In this document: one piece after another, positions 17,181 to 27,500 of the stretch
Layout: the number at the start of each line of letters is the position of its first letter
How positions within the stretch are numbered: the stretch's first letter is position 1
From: Desulfobacteraceae bacterium
GTDB taxonomy: Bacteria > Desulfobacterota > Desulfobacteria > Desulfobacterales > Desulfococcaceae
Direction of reading: 5' to 3'
DNA length: 64,000 nt
Assembly: GCA_011390755.1 (NCBI GenBank)
Contig: JAABRU010000008.1
Coordinates: forward strand, 1 to 64,000
The notes under the pieces: model-generated
The model's input: only the letters and a program-made list of their open reading frames with translations
Databases searched by the model: none
Told to the model about the DNA's origin: nothing
Position numbers and translations under genes: made by a program

Positions 17181-19829
17181 ATGACACCGAAATTCCCATC
17201 ATATATCCGTTTCTTATTTCTGCTCCCCCTCATCTTATTTCTTTTTACATATTCAGCGGCTGTTCAAGCCGCGGAAAACGGTGCTCCCGAACCGCCCCCT
17301 TCCCCCGCAGCAGCAGAAGAAAATGCCAGAATTTCAGCCGAATTTGAAAAAATCAGAACCTATGCGGAAACGGGACTGATATCCGAGAAAGAAAATATTT
17401 CCCGACTTCAGAATCAGCTGTCGGATATTGAGAAACTTGCCAAATCGGTTGAGAATGAGATGAATCTCTATGAGATTCAGCTGTCCAACCACTCCAATCT
17501 GCTGCTGCAGCCGGAAACCCGGATTGATGCCCTCATCAAAGCCCAGTCCCAGCACCATACCGCACTGAAAAAAACCCTGGAATATATTCATGACATGCAG
17601 GCCGGACTCGGTCTGATTACCCGTCAGCAGCAGCAGGCCGCGGATCAGTACACGCTGAATATGGGGCAGATGGCGGCACTGACAGAGGGAGTACCGCAGG
17701 AACTTCAGAACGGGGATCTGATAAAAGATCTGAAGTCGCTGACGGCCCTGATAGAGCAGAAACAGGATTTGCTGCAGCGTATCCGGAATCTGCATGAAAA
17801 AATGTCCGATCATTTGCTGAAAAACCGGAAGCATCTGACAGTTTTTTCCGGGAAAATTGAAAAAATTATTGCTGAAAAAAAGAAAAAATCCCTTTTTCTG
17901 CGGGAAAAGAATTCCATACACGCGCTGAATGCGGGAGAAATGAAAAAAGAATTTTTCGGCCTGCCCGGGCAGATCATGCAAGCCCTTTCCGACGCATACC
18001 GGCAGATGACTGCTTCCGGTTTTTTTCCCTTTATTGCCCCGCTGTTCCTTTTGCTGCTTTTTGAATTCATTCTTTTCCGTTTCCGTTTTTACTGCTATTC
18101 CTTTGCACAGCGGCATCATCTGGCGGATTATTATCCCTGGCGCAATTTTGTGCTGCTTTTTTTCTGTGAATCCCTTCCCCTGGGAGGCGCGGCCTTTTTT
18201 ACCGCGGTATATGCCCAGGTCAGAAATCTGAATACCTATCTTTCTGTGTTCAATATGATAATAGCGGTTCTTTATGTATGTTTATGGACCAGGTGGGGAC
18301 TGGATTTTCTGCGTTTATGGAATACGCTCCGGTCAAACAAAATTCCCGCGTCTTTGCAGCAGCATCTGAATCATCTGCTCAGACTCATCCGCTTTTTTAT
18401 GACAGTCATTATTCTGCTGATATGGGTCAACGGGTCCGAAAGCACTCTCCTGCTTCCCCTCCGCATATTTTTTTATCTGGTGCTTCTGATTTCCTGTCTG
18501 ACTTTCTGGCGGGAATACCGGAAACATTTTCCCCTGTCCGAAAGCAGAAATATCCGGAAATTCCTGGGGCACAGAATGACGGCAGGTCTTTCCTACAGCA
18601 TCCCCTTCGGCAGTATTTTTATGGAAATCGCGGGATTCGGCAATATGGCCAATTTCTGGTTTGCCTCCTGGTCCCTTACATCTGTGGGGCTGCTCTGGAC
18701 ATGGATTCTTTTTTATCTGCTGCGGGAATGGGGGGAAAAATTCAAGGACACAAGCCTGGTGACCTCCACGGAAAAAAAGAACAGGCGACCCCTGCAGTGG
18801 CTGGGTATTCAGTTCAGCTGGCTTTTGTGGATTCAGTTTCTTTTTTTCATCCTTTCCTTTGCCTGGCATCCTGATAAAACGGTGATTATCAGCAGTTATT
18901 TTGACTTTCTCCGTATGCCCCTGCCCGTTGCGAATTTTAACATCACGATTCTCGGAATTTTTTATACGGTGATTGCCCTTTTGATTACCCATGCGGCCGT
19001 GCGGATCTGGCGGATGCTGCTGGGAAAAAAAGTGCTGGTTCACAGCGGTTTTGATTCCGGTCTGAAAAACTCCATCATTGTTGTTTCCTCTTATCTCTTA
19101 TGGTTTATGGGGATTCTTGTCATATTAAATATTCTCGGTGTGGAGGGACAGTCCCTGGCCGTGGCTTTCGGCGGTCTCGGTATCGGGCTGGGTTTCGGGC
19201 TTCAGGCAATTTTCAATAATTTTATCAGCGGAATCATCATGCTGTTTGAGCGTCCCATTCAGGTGGGGGATGTGGTGGAGGTGAACAATATCTGGGGCGA
19301 GGTGAAAAAAATCAATGTGCGCTCAACAGTTGTCAAAACCTATGATTATGCAACGCTGATTATTCCCAATTCGGAAATGATCAGCAATCAGCTCACCAAC
19401 TGGACTTTTCAGGACAACCGCATCCGCCGCAATGTGTATGTAGGGGTGTCCTACAGCAGTAATGTGGAGCTGGTGCGGGATACACTGCTGGAGATCGTCC
19501 GGGCAATGCATACGGTTCTCAAATATCCTGCACCGGATGTTCTTTTCAAAGATTTCGGGGACAGCTCTCTGCTTTTCCATCTCCGTTATTATACGGATGT
19601 GGATGACGGACTGAGCACGGATTCTCTGGTGCGTTTTGAAATTATCCGTCTTTTCCGGGAAAGAAACATTGAAATTCCCTTTCCCCAGCGGGATCTGCAT
19701 CTGCGTTCCGCAGACAGTCCCCCGATAGGGAATGCGGCAAAAAATTTTCCGTCTGCCCGAAAGGCAGATGACAGTCCGGATTCCTCTCCGGATTTTTCCC
19801 AAATCCTGCCTGAAAAACCTGCCGGATAA
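17181..19829 (+). CDS. Large mechanosensitive ion channel, MscS/MscK-like
   Basis: An 882-residue MscS-superfamily channel. I start it at MTPKFPSYIRFLF (17181), which follows AGGAAGTC. It has a signal peptide ending near VQAAENG. Next is a periplasmic coiled-coil-rich region (about 40-270), then many membrane helices, then the MscS pore and beta domain: GGLGIGLGFGLQAIFNNFISG, FERPIQVGDVVEV and RSTVVKTYDYATLIIPNSEM. This layout matches MscK/YbdG-type large channels that relieve osmotic stress. The C-terminal 50 residues are Ser/Pro/Asp-rich and probably disordered. It sits just past a terminator, so it has its own promoter or depends on read-through. Confidence 0.92.
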   Translation: MTPKFPSYIRFLFLLPLILFLFTYSAAVQAAENGAPEPPPSPAAAEENARISAEFEKIRTYAETGLISEKENISRLQNQLSDIEKLAKSVENEMNLYEIQLSNHSNLLLQPETRIDALIKAQSQHHTALKKTLEYIHDMQAGLGLITRQQQQAADQYTLNMGQMAALTEGVPQELQNGDLIKDLKSLTALIEQKQDLLQRIRNLHEKMSDHLLKNRKHLTVFSGKIEKIIAEKKKKSLFLREKNSIHALNAGEMKKEFFGLPGQIMQALSDAYRQMTASGFFPFIAPLFLLLLFEFILFRFRFYCYSFAQRHHLADYYPWRNFVLLFFCESLPLGGAAFFTAVYAQVRNLNTYLSVFNMIIAVLYVCLWTRWGLDFLRLWNTLRSNKIPASLQQHLNHLLRLIRFFMTVIILLIWVNGSESTLLLPLRIFFYLVLLISCLTFWREYRKHFPLSESRNIRKFLGHRMTAGLSYSIPFGSIFMEIAGFGNMANFWFASWSLTSVGLLWTWILFYLLREWGEKFKDTSLVTSTEKKNRRPLQWLGIQFSWLLWIQFLFFILSFAWHPDKTVIISSYFDFLRMPLPVANFNITILGIFYTVIALLITHAAVRIWRMLLGKKVLVHSGFDSGLKNSIIVVSSYLLWFMGILVILNILGVEGQSLAVAFGGLGIGLGFGLQAIFNNFISGIIMLFERPIQVGDVVEVNNIWGEVKKINVRSTVVKTYDYATLIIPNSEMISNQLTNWTFQDNRIRRNVYVGVSYSSNVELVRDTLLEIVRAMHTVLKYPAPDVLFKDFGDSSLLFHLRYYTDVDDGLSTDSLVRFEIIRLFRERNIEIPFPQRDLHLRSADSPPIGNAAKNFPSARKADDSPDSSPDFSQILPEKPAG

Positions 19830-19940
19830 TTTTGCGGATATGCGGGTTTCTCCTGTAAATTTTTTTAAATGTTTACATATGTTCACTTAGTTTTCGATAG
19901 TTTTTTATCGTGTCTGATGGTTTAATAAAGCACAATATAC

Positions 19941-20066
19941 TCAGCAGATCGAAAAATTTCCGGAGGAGTGCAAAAATTGTATTTTTGCATGGGGCAGCCG
20001 GGAACTGCTGCCGTGCAGCAATATAATTTTGCACTCCGGGACATTCGTAAAACCGTATCTGCTGAT
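19941..20066. repeat. MITE-like element, family B copy 1
   Basis: A 126-bp element bounded by TCAGCAGATCGAAAA on the left and TATCTGCTGA on the right. Internal inverted phrases are GGAGTGCAAAAATTGTATTT and ATAATTTTGCACTCCGG. Related copies are at 32585-32872, 59994-60138 and 56793-56959. No credible gene lies inside. Confidence 0.7.
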
Positions 20067-20170
20067 ACTGTGTTAAGTTTTTCTGTTATGGGAAATGATG
20101 ACAGGGAGGACTGCCATCCGCCCTTACAGCGATTCCCTGGTTGTGTTATTCATAATAAAGGGCCATGATA

Positions 20171-20690
20171 TGCAGTCACAGCGAAGCATGAAAGCTGCGC
20201 GGAGTGCGAAAATTAAGGCGGAGGCCGGTTTTTCGCAGGCACTTTCATATAAACACTCATGACCGTGGGGTCACAACGAAGCATGAAAATACACCGTAGA
20301 GACGCACGGTGTGCGTCTCCGCAGAAGACGCACGCCGCAGAGAGACGCACGCCGTGCGTCTCTACAGGGACTTTCATGTAAACGGTCATGAGTCATGACT
20401 CACAGCGAAGCATGAAAGCTGCGCGGAGTGCGAAAATGAAGGCGGAGGCCGGTTTTTCGCAGACACTTTCATACAAACGTCCATGAGTTATGACTCACAA
20501 CGAAACATGAAAGGTTGGGTTAGCGAAGCGTAACCCAACAATATCAAGTATTTGTGTCGGGTTACGCTTCGCTGACCCGACCTGCGGTGAAAGACTTCCA
20601 TGTAAACGGTCATGATCGCCGGGTCACAACGAAGCATGAAAGTTTCAACCTGTTCCCGGGCTCCGGCAGTGTGTGAGGCTGCGGAGGTTT
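20171..20690. repeat. Family H repeat cluster, copy 3 (expanded)
   Basis: About 520 bases carry at least three units of the family H phrase in inverted orientation (AGCGAAGCATGAAAG, GCGCGGAGTGCGAAAAT, GGCGGAGGCCGGTTTTTCGC). Between them are the palindromic stretch ACGCACGGTGTGCGTCTC and a unit GTTAGCGAAGCGTAACCCAAC with its inverted partner GGGTTACGCTTCGCTGACCC. No gene is supported. The remaining gene-free DNA up to 21574 is AT-rich with no recognised feature except the promoter below. Confidence 0.7.
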
Positions 20691-21511
20691 GCGAAAATTA
20701 AGGCCGAAGAGCCGAATTTTTTTCAGATAAAATAATGCTTGGCATAAAATTTGCAAAATATTTTGGCAGGAATTGCTTTTGGATTCTGCTGTATTTTTTC
20801 CGGAGGTCTGCGGCAAAGGGGCGTTTTGTTTTTTTTTGATAAATCCCATGCACTGATATGGCAGAAACACAGGGGCACGGGGCCTCTGTATCACCGGGGA
20901 TGCGGGATTTTTACAGGCTTCTGCAATAAAAAAAATCAGACTGCTTATGCAGCAGCAGGATTTTGCGGCATTTTTTCACCTAATTTGGGGATTTTGGGGG
21001 CAGAGTGATTGAAAAAGCTGAAAAATGCTGTATATTTATATGATAAGTGCATTGATAAAATATCTGCCCCCTGTTTTCCTGCTGAGATCAGATTCTGCTT
21101 TCCTGTCCGGCTATGATATCATAATATATATCCTTCCTCCTGCGCGGTTTTTCTCAACAGTATGATGATATTCAGAATACAGGAACACCGGGGTCTTTGG
21201 GCAGATGGTGTATATTGCCCGGAAATTTTTTTCTTATCCCGACATGTGTAAATACAGATAAATTTTACAGTTTTTTCAGATTGTTGAATTTTATGTTTTT
21301 ATAATGACAAAAATTGTCACAATATTTGCAAAAAATGTTATGTTAAAACCGGATCGCAGGCAGATAACTGTGTGATATAAAAAATAAAATATTTTGAAAA
21401 AATGATGGCGGAAGCCAAAATAATAATCTGAAATAATAATATAATCTGTATTTTTGCCTGTCAGGCATACCAATTATACAAAAAGTTAATCCGGCATTAA
21501 ATGCAGCATAG

Positions 21512-21528
21512 GGGAATAATTCTTGCAT
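21512..21528 (+). promoter_or_regulatory. Candidate sigma-54 promoter of the minor pilin operon
   Basis: GGGGAATAATTCTTGCA has GG and GC separated by exactly 10 bases and ends in the consensus -12 block TTGCA. The -24 block is weaker (GGGAAT against TGGCAC). It lies 47 bases before the first pilin ATG, leaving room for a transcript start near 21539 and the CTAAGGAG ribosome site. Pilin genes controlled by PilS/PilR use sigma-54, and pilS is in this window. Motif only; unproven. Confidence 0.5.
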
Positions 21529-21574
21529 ATGCTTATACTGTCCGGATGTAACCCAAACGCTAAGGAGTAAAAAA

Positions 21575-22195
21575 ATGGAGAAAGCCTTTTCAGGATTCAA
21601 TCCCAAATCAAAAGGGTTCACTTTGCTGGAACTGATGGTTATTGTTGCGATTGTCGGCCTCATGGCTTCCATGGCCTTCAGTTATTATACAGGAACCCCC
21701 AGGGAGCGTATGCGGAGTGCATCCAGGGATGTGGTGTCCCTGATGCTTTCTGCAAAGGTCAATGCCAGAAAAAGCGGCAAAATCTGGTATGTGCAGTTTG
21801 ACACAGGCAGTCCCGGAAAATTTACTCTCTATGAAAGTGATGGTAACAATATTGATCCCGCAAATGATACTCCGCATAGCACAGTTGAACTCTCCAAATA
21901 TACGGGCGTTACCTTCGGTTCCGGGCATGGAAAAGACACCGCAAAGAAAACATACACCAAAATGGATGACGAGACCGTGGATATTCTCTATGATCCGGGA
22001 CCGGACAGCATAGATGACGGCATAACCGTATCGGACAACCGCTTTGTTTTTGATCCGGAGGGTCTGGCCAATACAGCTTCACTGGGTGCGGTTTATCTGA
22101 AAATAGGGAACGGGGATACAATGGTGGTGGAGCGCATGACCGCGGCCGGATTGATAAAAACCCGGCAGAATTTTGACGGTAACTGGAAAGAATAA
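21575..22195 (+). CDS. Type IV pilus minor pilin, FimT/FimU (GspH) type
   Basis: A 206-residue prepilin. The class III leader ends in KSKGFTLLELMVIVAIVGLMASMAF, with cleavage expected between G and F by PilD and the conserved Glu at mature position 5. The rest matches GspH/FimT-type pseudopilins (ARKSGKIWYVQFD and a repeated beta-strand region). Minor pilins prime fibre assembly and carry PilY1 to the tip. It is the first gene of the operon, with CTAAGGAG upstream, and 21 bases separate it from pilV. Confidence 0.88.
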   Translation: MEKAFSGFNPKSKGFTLLELMVIVAIVGLMASMAFSYYTGTPRERMRSASRDVVSLMLSAKVNARKSGKIWYVQFDTGSPGKFTLYESDGNNIDPANDTPHSTVELSKYTGVTFGSGHGKDTAKKTYTKMDDETVDILYDPGPDSIDDGITVSDNRFVFDPEGLANTASLGAVYLKIGNGDTMVVERMTAAGLIKTRQNFDGNWKE

Positions 22196-22216
22196 TAAAA
22201 ACAGGGGGATAAAGAT

Positions 22217-22639
22217 ATGGAAAACAGCATAGTCACAAAAAAGACAAAAGACAGAGACCAGAGCGGTTTTTCACTTATTGAAGTGATGATAGCGATGGTC
22301 ATTGTCAGTTTCGGTGTTTTGGGGACAGGTCTGATGCAGCTTACGGCAATCAAAGGCAATGCTTTCAGTATGAATGTTACCGAAGCCAATGCCCTGATTG
22401 CCAATAAGATTGAGGATTATAAGGGAAAGGCCCGGACAGATGACTTTGATGCAATCAAATCCGAGGCGGAAAAAGAGGTGAAGATGCATTCGGACGATCC
22501 CACAGTGTATAAACTCAGGACTGTTGTGCAGGATAATACACCCGAAAATGATTTGAAAACCGTTACTGTGGAAGTAAAATGGCAGAACAAAGGTGTGCAT
22601 TCCATCGCATGTCAGACAATTATTTCACAAGGAGACTAG
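22217..22639 (+). CDS. pilV: Type IV pilus minor pilin PilV-like
   Basis: A 140-residue prepilin with leader RDQSGFSLIEVMIAMVIVSFGVLGTGLMQ, processed at G-F with Glu5. The phrase VSFGVLGTGLMQLTAIKGN is typical of PilV. The C-terminal part is a short beta domain ending KGVHSIACQTIISQ. Its stop lies 2 bases before the pilW ATG, so the two are tightly coupled. Confidence 0.88.
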   Translation: MENSIVTKKTKDRDQSGFSLIEVMIAMVIVSFGVLGTGLMQLTAIKGNAFSMNVTEANALIANKIEDYKGKARTDDFDAIKSEAEKEVKMHSDDPTVYKLRTVVQDNTPENDLKTVTVEVKWQNKGVHSIACQTIISQGD

Positions 22640-22641
22640 AA

Positions 22642-23805
22642 ATGACACATTATTTAAAAAATAACAAATCCGGTTTTACCATGATCGAACTGCTGGTTTC
22701 CCTTGCCATTTTTTCCGTTGTCATTGTCGGCATGGTGGAGGTGTTCGGCAGCAGTTTCCGATCCTATGCGGTGCAGGGGGATCTGGTGGATTTACAGCAG
22801 AATCTGCGCATTGCCAAATCCATGATTGAACGGGATCTGCGCATGACAGGGAGCCAGGTCTCAGATAATTTTAACATGATGGGAAAAGAAGAAGTTATCC
22901 CTATTACTTTTGCCAACGGAGGTACAGGGAGTTCGGATAAACTGACAATTGAGTATATTGACTGGGCAGAAGGCTGCGGGACAAACACATCTTCCCTGCA
23001 GTCCTGTGACAGCCTGCCCATGCTGCTTCTGGCAGATAAATTTCTTGCTACCAGTTCCACCAATTTTTCCATTGCCGACAATGATGATGACGACAACACC
23101 AACCTTGCTGTGGAAGGATGGGATGAGGGATGTTTTTGCGGAGGGACGGAGTATGAAAGTCCCAAATTCGGTTTTATGGCGCTGATTATTGATGCAGAAG
23201 ATTCCAATAAAACCGGGACCTTTGTGGTTACGGGTGTAACACCGCATAAAAAAGACAGCACGGTGGCAAACGGCCCCAATGCCAAATTTGATCTGAATCA
23301 AAACGGATCAATTGACTCAGGTGAAACATTTGACAACAAGCTGGTAAATGATTTCAGTGAAAACAGCACCATCCGTTTCTTCCATCCCGAATTTGCAAAG
23401 GCCGCCACTTATGAACTCACCAAAGAAGGCGCGCTGCTGCGCAACGATGTTCCCATTGCCGAAAATGTGGAAGACCTGCAGTTTGCCTTCTGCGGCGATT
23501 TTGATGAAGACGGAACCGCCGACTGCCCGGCAGATACCACAAAAGGAGAATGGATTTACAAAGACAGTCAGTTGGAATCTAAAACCGATGATGACGGCAA
23601 TACGTATATGGATCTGAGTGATGATAACAAAGAAAATGTAAGATTTATCCATATCAGTATTCTTGGAAAAACCGAAAATACCCATGGAGAAAAAATATCC
23701 GGCAAACGCCCCGCCCTGGGAGACCATCCCGGAAGCAGCAGCGAAGATCATTACCGCAGGCGGCTGATACAGTCAACCATTCAGTTGCGCAATATTGCAT
23801 TATAA
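22642..23805 (+). CDS. pilW: Type IV pilus minor pilin PilW-like
   Basis: A 387-residue prepilin. I start it at MTHYLKNNKSGFTMIELLVSLAIF (22642), after AAGGAGACTAGAA; the longer track ORF overlaps pilV. The leader has the G-F cleavage site and Glu5. PilW conserves QQNLRIAKSMIERDLRMTG, found here near residue 50. The globular part is rich in Asp, Ser and Cys, with clusters such as DNDDDDN that may bind calcium. It ends in YRRRLIQSTIQLRNIAL, the usual PilW tail. Confidence 0.88.
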   Translation: MTHYLKNNKSGFTMIELLVSLAIFSVVIVGMVEVFGSSFRSYAVQGDLVDLQQNLRIAKSMIERDLRMTGSQVSDNFNMMGKEEVIPITFANGGTGSSDKLTIEYIDWAEGCGTNTSSLQSCDSLPMLLLADKFLATSSTNFSIADNDDDDNTNLAVEGWDEGCFCGGTEYESPKFGFMALIIDAEDSNKTGTFVVTGVTPHKKDSTVANGPNAKFDLNQNGSIDSGETFDNKLVNDFSENSTIRFFHPEFAKAATYELTKEGALLRNDVPIAENVEDLQFAFCGDFDEDGTADCPADTTKGEWIYKDSQLESKTDDDGNTYMDLSDDNKENVRFIHISILGKTENTHGEKISGKRPALGDHPGSSSEDHYRRRLIQSTIQLRNIAL

Positions 23806-23824
23806 TGCGGCAAGGAGGATTGAA

Positions 23825-24475
23825 ATGATGAAGATATACAGCAATGGTATAAAAAATGAAAAAGGGGCGGCCATTCTTGCCACAATGATTACACTGATGG
23901 CCCTGACAGTCATCGGTATTGCAGCCACCCGCATGACTTCTTTTGAAAACGCAGACAGCGGAACCCAGAAAAGAAAACAGTCGGCCTTTTATGCGGCCGA
24001 GGCCGGGCTGGAACACGGAAAAGCCGTACTGAATAAAATTCTGGAAACACAAACCAAATTTGAGGGATGGGATTTTATCCTGGATGGAAAAACAACAGTG
24101 GACGGTTCCACATTGGCCAAGGCGAAAGGGACGGATTTTACAGACGGCGTGCCCCTGCTTTCCGATGTTTCCTTTTTTAACGGGAAATATACCTACAATG
24201 TAAGAATATGGAACAACGAAGAAGACAACGGTGGTGCCGAAGACGACACAGACAACACGGTTACCATGCGCTCCCAGGCCGAAGGGAAAAACGGTGAATT
24301 TGCCGCCGTGGAAATTTCCCTGGGAGCCGGAATGGGCGACGGCAGAACCCGGATTGCCGAAGAAAATATTGCACAGAAGCACGGCGGACCCATGAAACAG
24401 GGCAGCAGCAATGATGCGGAAGCCGTAGTAACCCAACAGATTGACGGTACTGCAAATTATCAGCTGAACGGCTGA
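23825..24475 (+). CDS. pilX: Type IV pilus minor pilin PilX-like
   Basis: A 216-residue PilX-like protein. I start it at MMKIYSNGIKNEKGAAI (23825), 6 bases after AAGGAGG; the track ORF begins upstream. The N-terminal EKGAAILATMITLMALTVIGIAA is the hydrophobic helix with a G-A prepilin site, and AFYAAEAGLEHGKAVL is the conserved PilX N-domain. This class lacks Glu5 in the usual form, as other PilX-like proteins do. It lies immediately upstream of pilY1. Confidence 0.87.
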   Translation: MMKIYSNGIKNEKGAAILATMITLMALTVIGIAATRMTSFENADSGTQKRKQSAFYAAEAGLEHGKAVLNKILETQTKFEGWDFILDGKTTVDGSTLAKAKGTDFTDGVPLLSDVSFFNGKYTYNVRIWNNEEDNGGAEDDTDNTVTMRSQAEGKNGEFAAVEISLGAGMGDGRTRIAEENIAQKHGGPMKQGSSNDAEAVVTQQIDGTANYQLNG

Positions 24476-24548
24476 TTCAGGTGATTTCCCTTGCAGTTTT
24501 TATGCGGACCATTTTTCAGAAAAATAAATTATATTGAAGGAGGAGATT

Positions 24549-27500
24549 ATGAAAAAGAATCATATGCGGTCGTGCAGAACCCTGTGCGGCATGTCGCTTT
24601 TGTTTTTTATTCTGATGACAGCCGGGGGCGCATGGGCCGGAACCGAAATTACCGGCTGTGCCAATAATGCAAAAAAACAGTATAACGGCTATTTTGATCC
24701 CGGAGATTTTGAATTTGACGATGTGCAGCCCGGGGAAAGCAATAAAGGGCTGAACCTGCTTACGGGCAAAGATGCCATTAACCCCAACAGTATCATCATT
24801 CCCAAGGAGCAGGAAGTATTTGCCACCTACTTCTTTGAAGGAGCCGGTTATCAGTCTGACTTCGGATGGTTTCTTTACAGCGATGCCGTGGATAACAATG
24901 AAACCCCGGAAGATAAAAGTGACGACACCTTCATCGGATGGGATGCCCTGCTGAAAAAAGATAAGGATTTAAGGGCGGCAGGCAAAGACGGGGTTCTGCA
25001 TCCCATATTTATTAAAATCAATGATGATAAAAAAGATTCCACCTGGGAATCGGATAACAATTCAAAAGGGGTATTTGATAAGGCATCATATGGCACCGGC
25101 GGGGATTTTCCCGTGGACAATGAGGCCAAAATTGCAGACATCTCACAATACAACGACGGTTCGGATATTCCTTTTCTTGTCAATAATGACGGTGTTGTAA
25201 CCCCCCTGGATATGAAAAAATCTTTGGGAAACGGTGCAAGATTTGCCCCTGACACGGAAATTGTTTTCTTTCTGGCCGCCAACCACCGCTGGGATGCAAC
25301 AGGAAAAGCCAGCAGCACATTTTTCACCAAAACCGACTGGAACCCGGATCATCAGGTAATGAAGTGGAAATTCAGACTGTACAGAGAAAACTGTGCGAAT
25401 AATGACAACAGATGTGCTGAAATTTTTGAATGTTTTGACGATGCACGGGATATGGACTGTTTTGATGACTGCGCTAATGATGATATGGACTGTATAAAGG
25501 GCTGTTATAAAGATGATGCTGTGGCGGCCTGTAAATCTGCTATCAAAACATGTTTTGAAACAGACGGCTGCGATTTTAAACCCTGGTATATTACAAGTAA
25601 TAGAATGGTTCCCGAGGACAAGGAAATCGCTGCTTCTGCAACCGATCCCGGATGGCTGGACTTTGATCGTACAGATTACACATATAAGTCGGGCAAAAGC
25701 GTATCGCATTCCATCAGAAACAAAAATCACAGTAAATATCCGGGCCTTGTTTACGATCTTCAGTTGGAGGAAGTAAAATTTGATCCCATGGATCCCCCAA
25801 GTCCGCTGGTCGGGCCGGCAAAATTTAACCGGCGCTTCAAGCTGGGGGTGTCCGGCGGGGAATCCTGGAAAACAGATAACGGCTGGCTGGCTTCGGATGC
25901 TGTAAACCGTATGAATAATATCTTCGGTGTTTTTCTGGATGCAGATGATACCAGGATTATCAACTTTACCAACGGAGAAAAATATCCCCACGTCATTGTC
26001 GGCGCGCCCAAAGATGATCCCACCCAATGGGTGCTGGGATGGGATGACCAGCCCGGAACCGGCTGGACAGACCAGGATTTTAATGACATGGTTTTCCGTA
26101 TTGAACTGGAAGTTATGGGTGTGGCCAAACTCAAAGAAACCAAGGCCATTGTCCCCCCCGAAACCCTGACCGGCGAACAGCCCAATTATACGGCCGTATC
26201 CGTCCGGGTAAAAGATTTCATGCCCGATGACTGCGGTTACGGAGCCACCAAAATTGATTATTATGTTGCCTTAGACGGCGGAGTAAATGACGATTCCTGG
26301 ATCAAAGTGGAATGGGACGCGGTGTATGAATATAATCCCAATAACGAAAGAGTGGGAAATAAAATTGAAAACTGGGAAACCGGAAATCCCGAATACACCT
26401 TCCGGGAAGGCCGGGTGGATTTGGCGGATATGGGGGTCACCGGCAATCAGCTGGTATGGAAGGCCGAAATGAGCAGTAAAAATGAAACCTGCGTTCCTGC
26501 CATCATAGATGTGGAAATTGAAGGGGATGTGGCCATCAATGCCTATTTCTCCCGTTCATCCCCCACAGTACGCACCAATGTGGTCTATTCCGGAACCTAT
26601 GAAACCCCGGATTCTTCCTGGGAAGACAAATATATGCGGGGCCATGTGGTGGCCACCCGGATATATGATCCGGCCGATCCGGGAGAAAGAGATGAACATG
26701 GAAATGCGGGGGAATCCAAAACAGACAGAAGTTATCTCTGGGATGCCGGGGTGCAGTTGAACGCGCAGGAACCTTCGGCACGGAAAATTTATTATCCCGA
26801 TATAAGCTATCATATCGTAACAGATGAAGATGCCGGAAAAGTAACATTTACCAGCACCCAGACATATGAAGGGGAAAAACTGGACAACACCGTCATACAG
26901 GCCGGTTCTGTCATTATCACGGACGGCAACGAGGTGTTTACCGACAGCCACACCAATCAGTTGGTCGGGGATAAAGGCGGCAGCGGGTGGATTAACCGCT
27001 TTACCGGGGATTTTAAACTGACTTTCGGCGAAGAGTCCACGCCCGGAAATGAAGTGAGGGCATCTTACAAATATTACGAAATGAAACAGGCCCTCAAGAG
27101 TTTTGACACCACCAATGTCAATACAACGATGCTGAACCTGACAAATGAATATATCATTACCGACAGCGGAAAAATATATACAGACGATCTGGACGGTGAC
27201 GGGGCTTTTGATGTGACCAAGGATAAAAATTTTCTGGTCAACTGGACCCTCGGTTATAAAGACGGAAGCAGCACAAAAAAACCCTGGATACTGGGAGCCG
27301 TGGATCATTCCACCCCGGCCCTGGCCCATGCCCCCGGCAAGGCCGCCTGGTATGATAATCTGGATGATACGGAGAAAACTGCATATCAGAAGTTTATGAA
27401 AGACAATATCAACCGTCTTTCCCTGCTGCTGGTCGGGTCCAGGGACGGTATGCTCCATGCCTTTAATGCCGGGCATTTCCGCTGGTACAGTGATACGGAT

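Noticed and set aside
20751-21008. 85-residue ORF in the region before the pilin operon
   Set aside because: No ribosome site, no recognisable family and skewed composition; probably chance.
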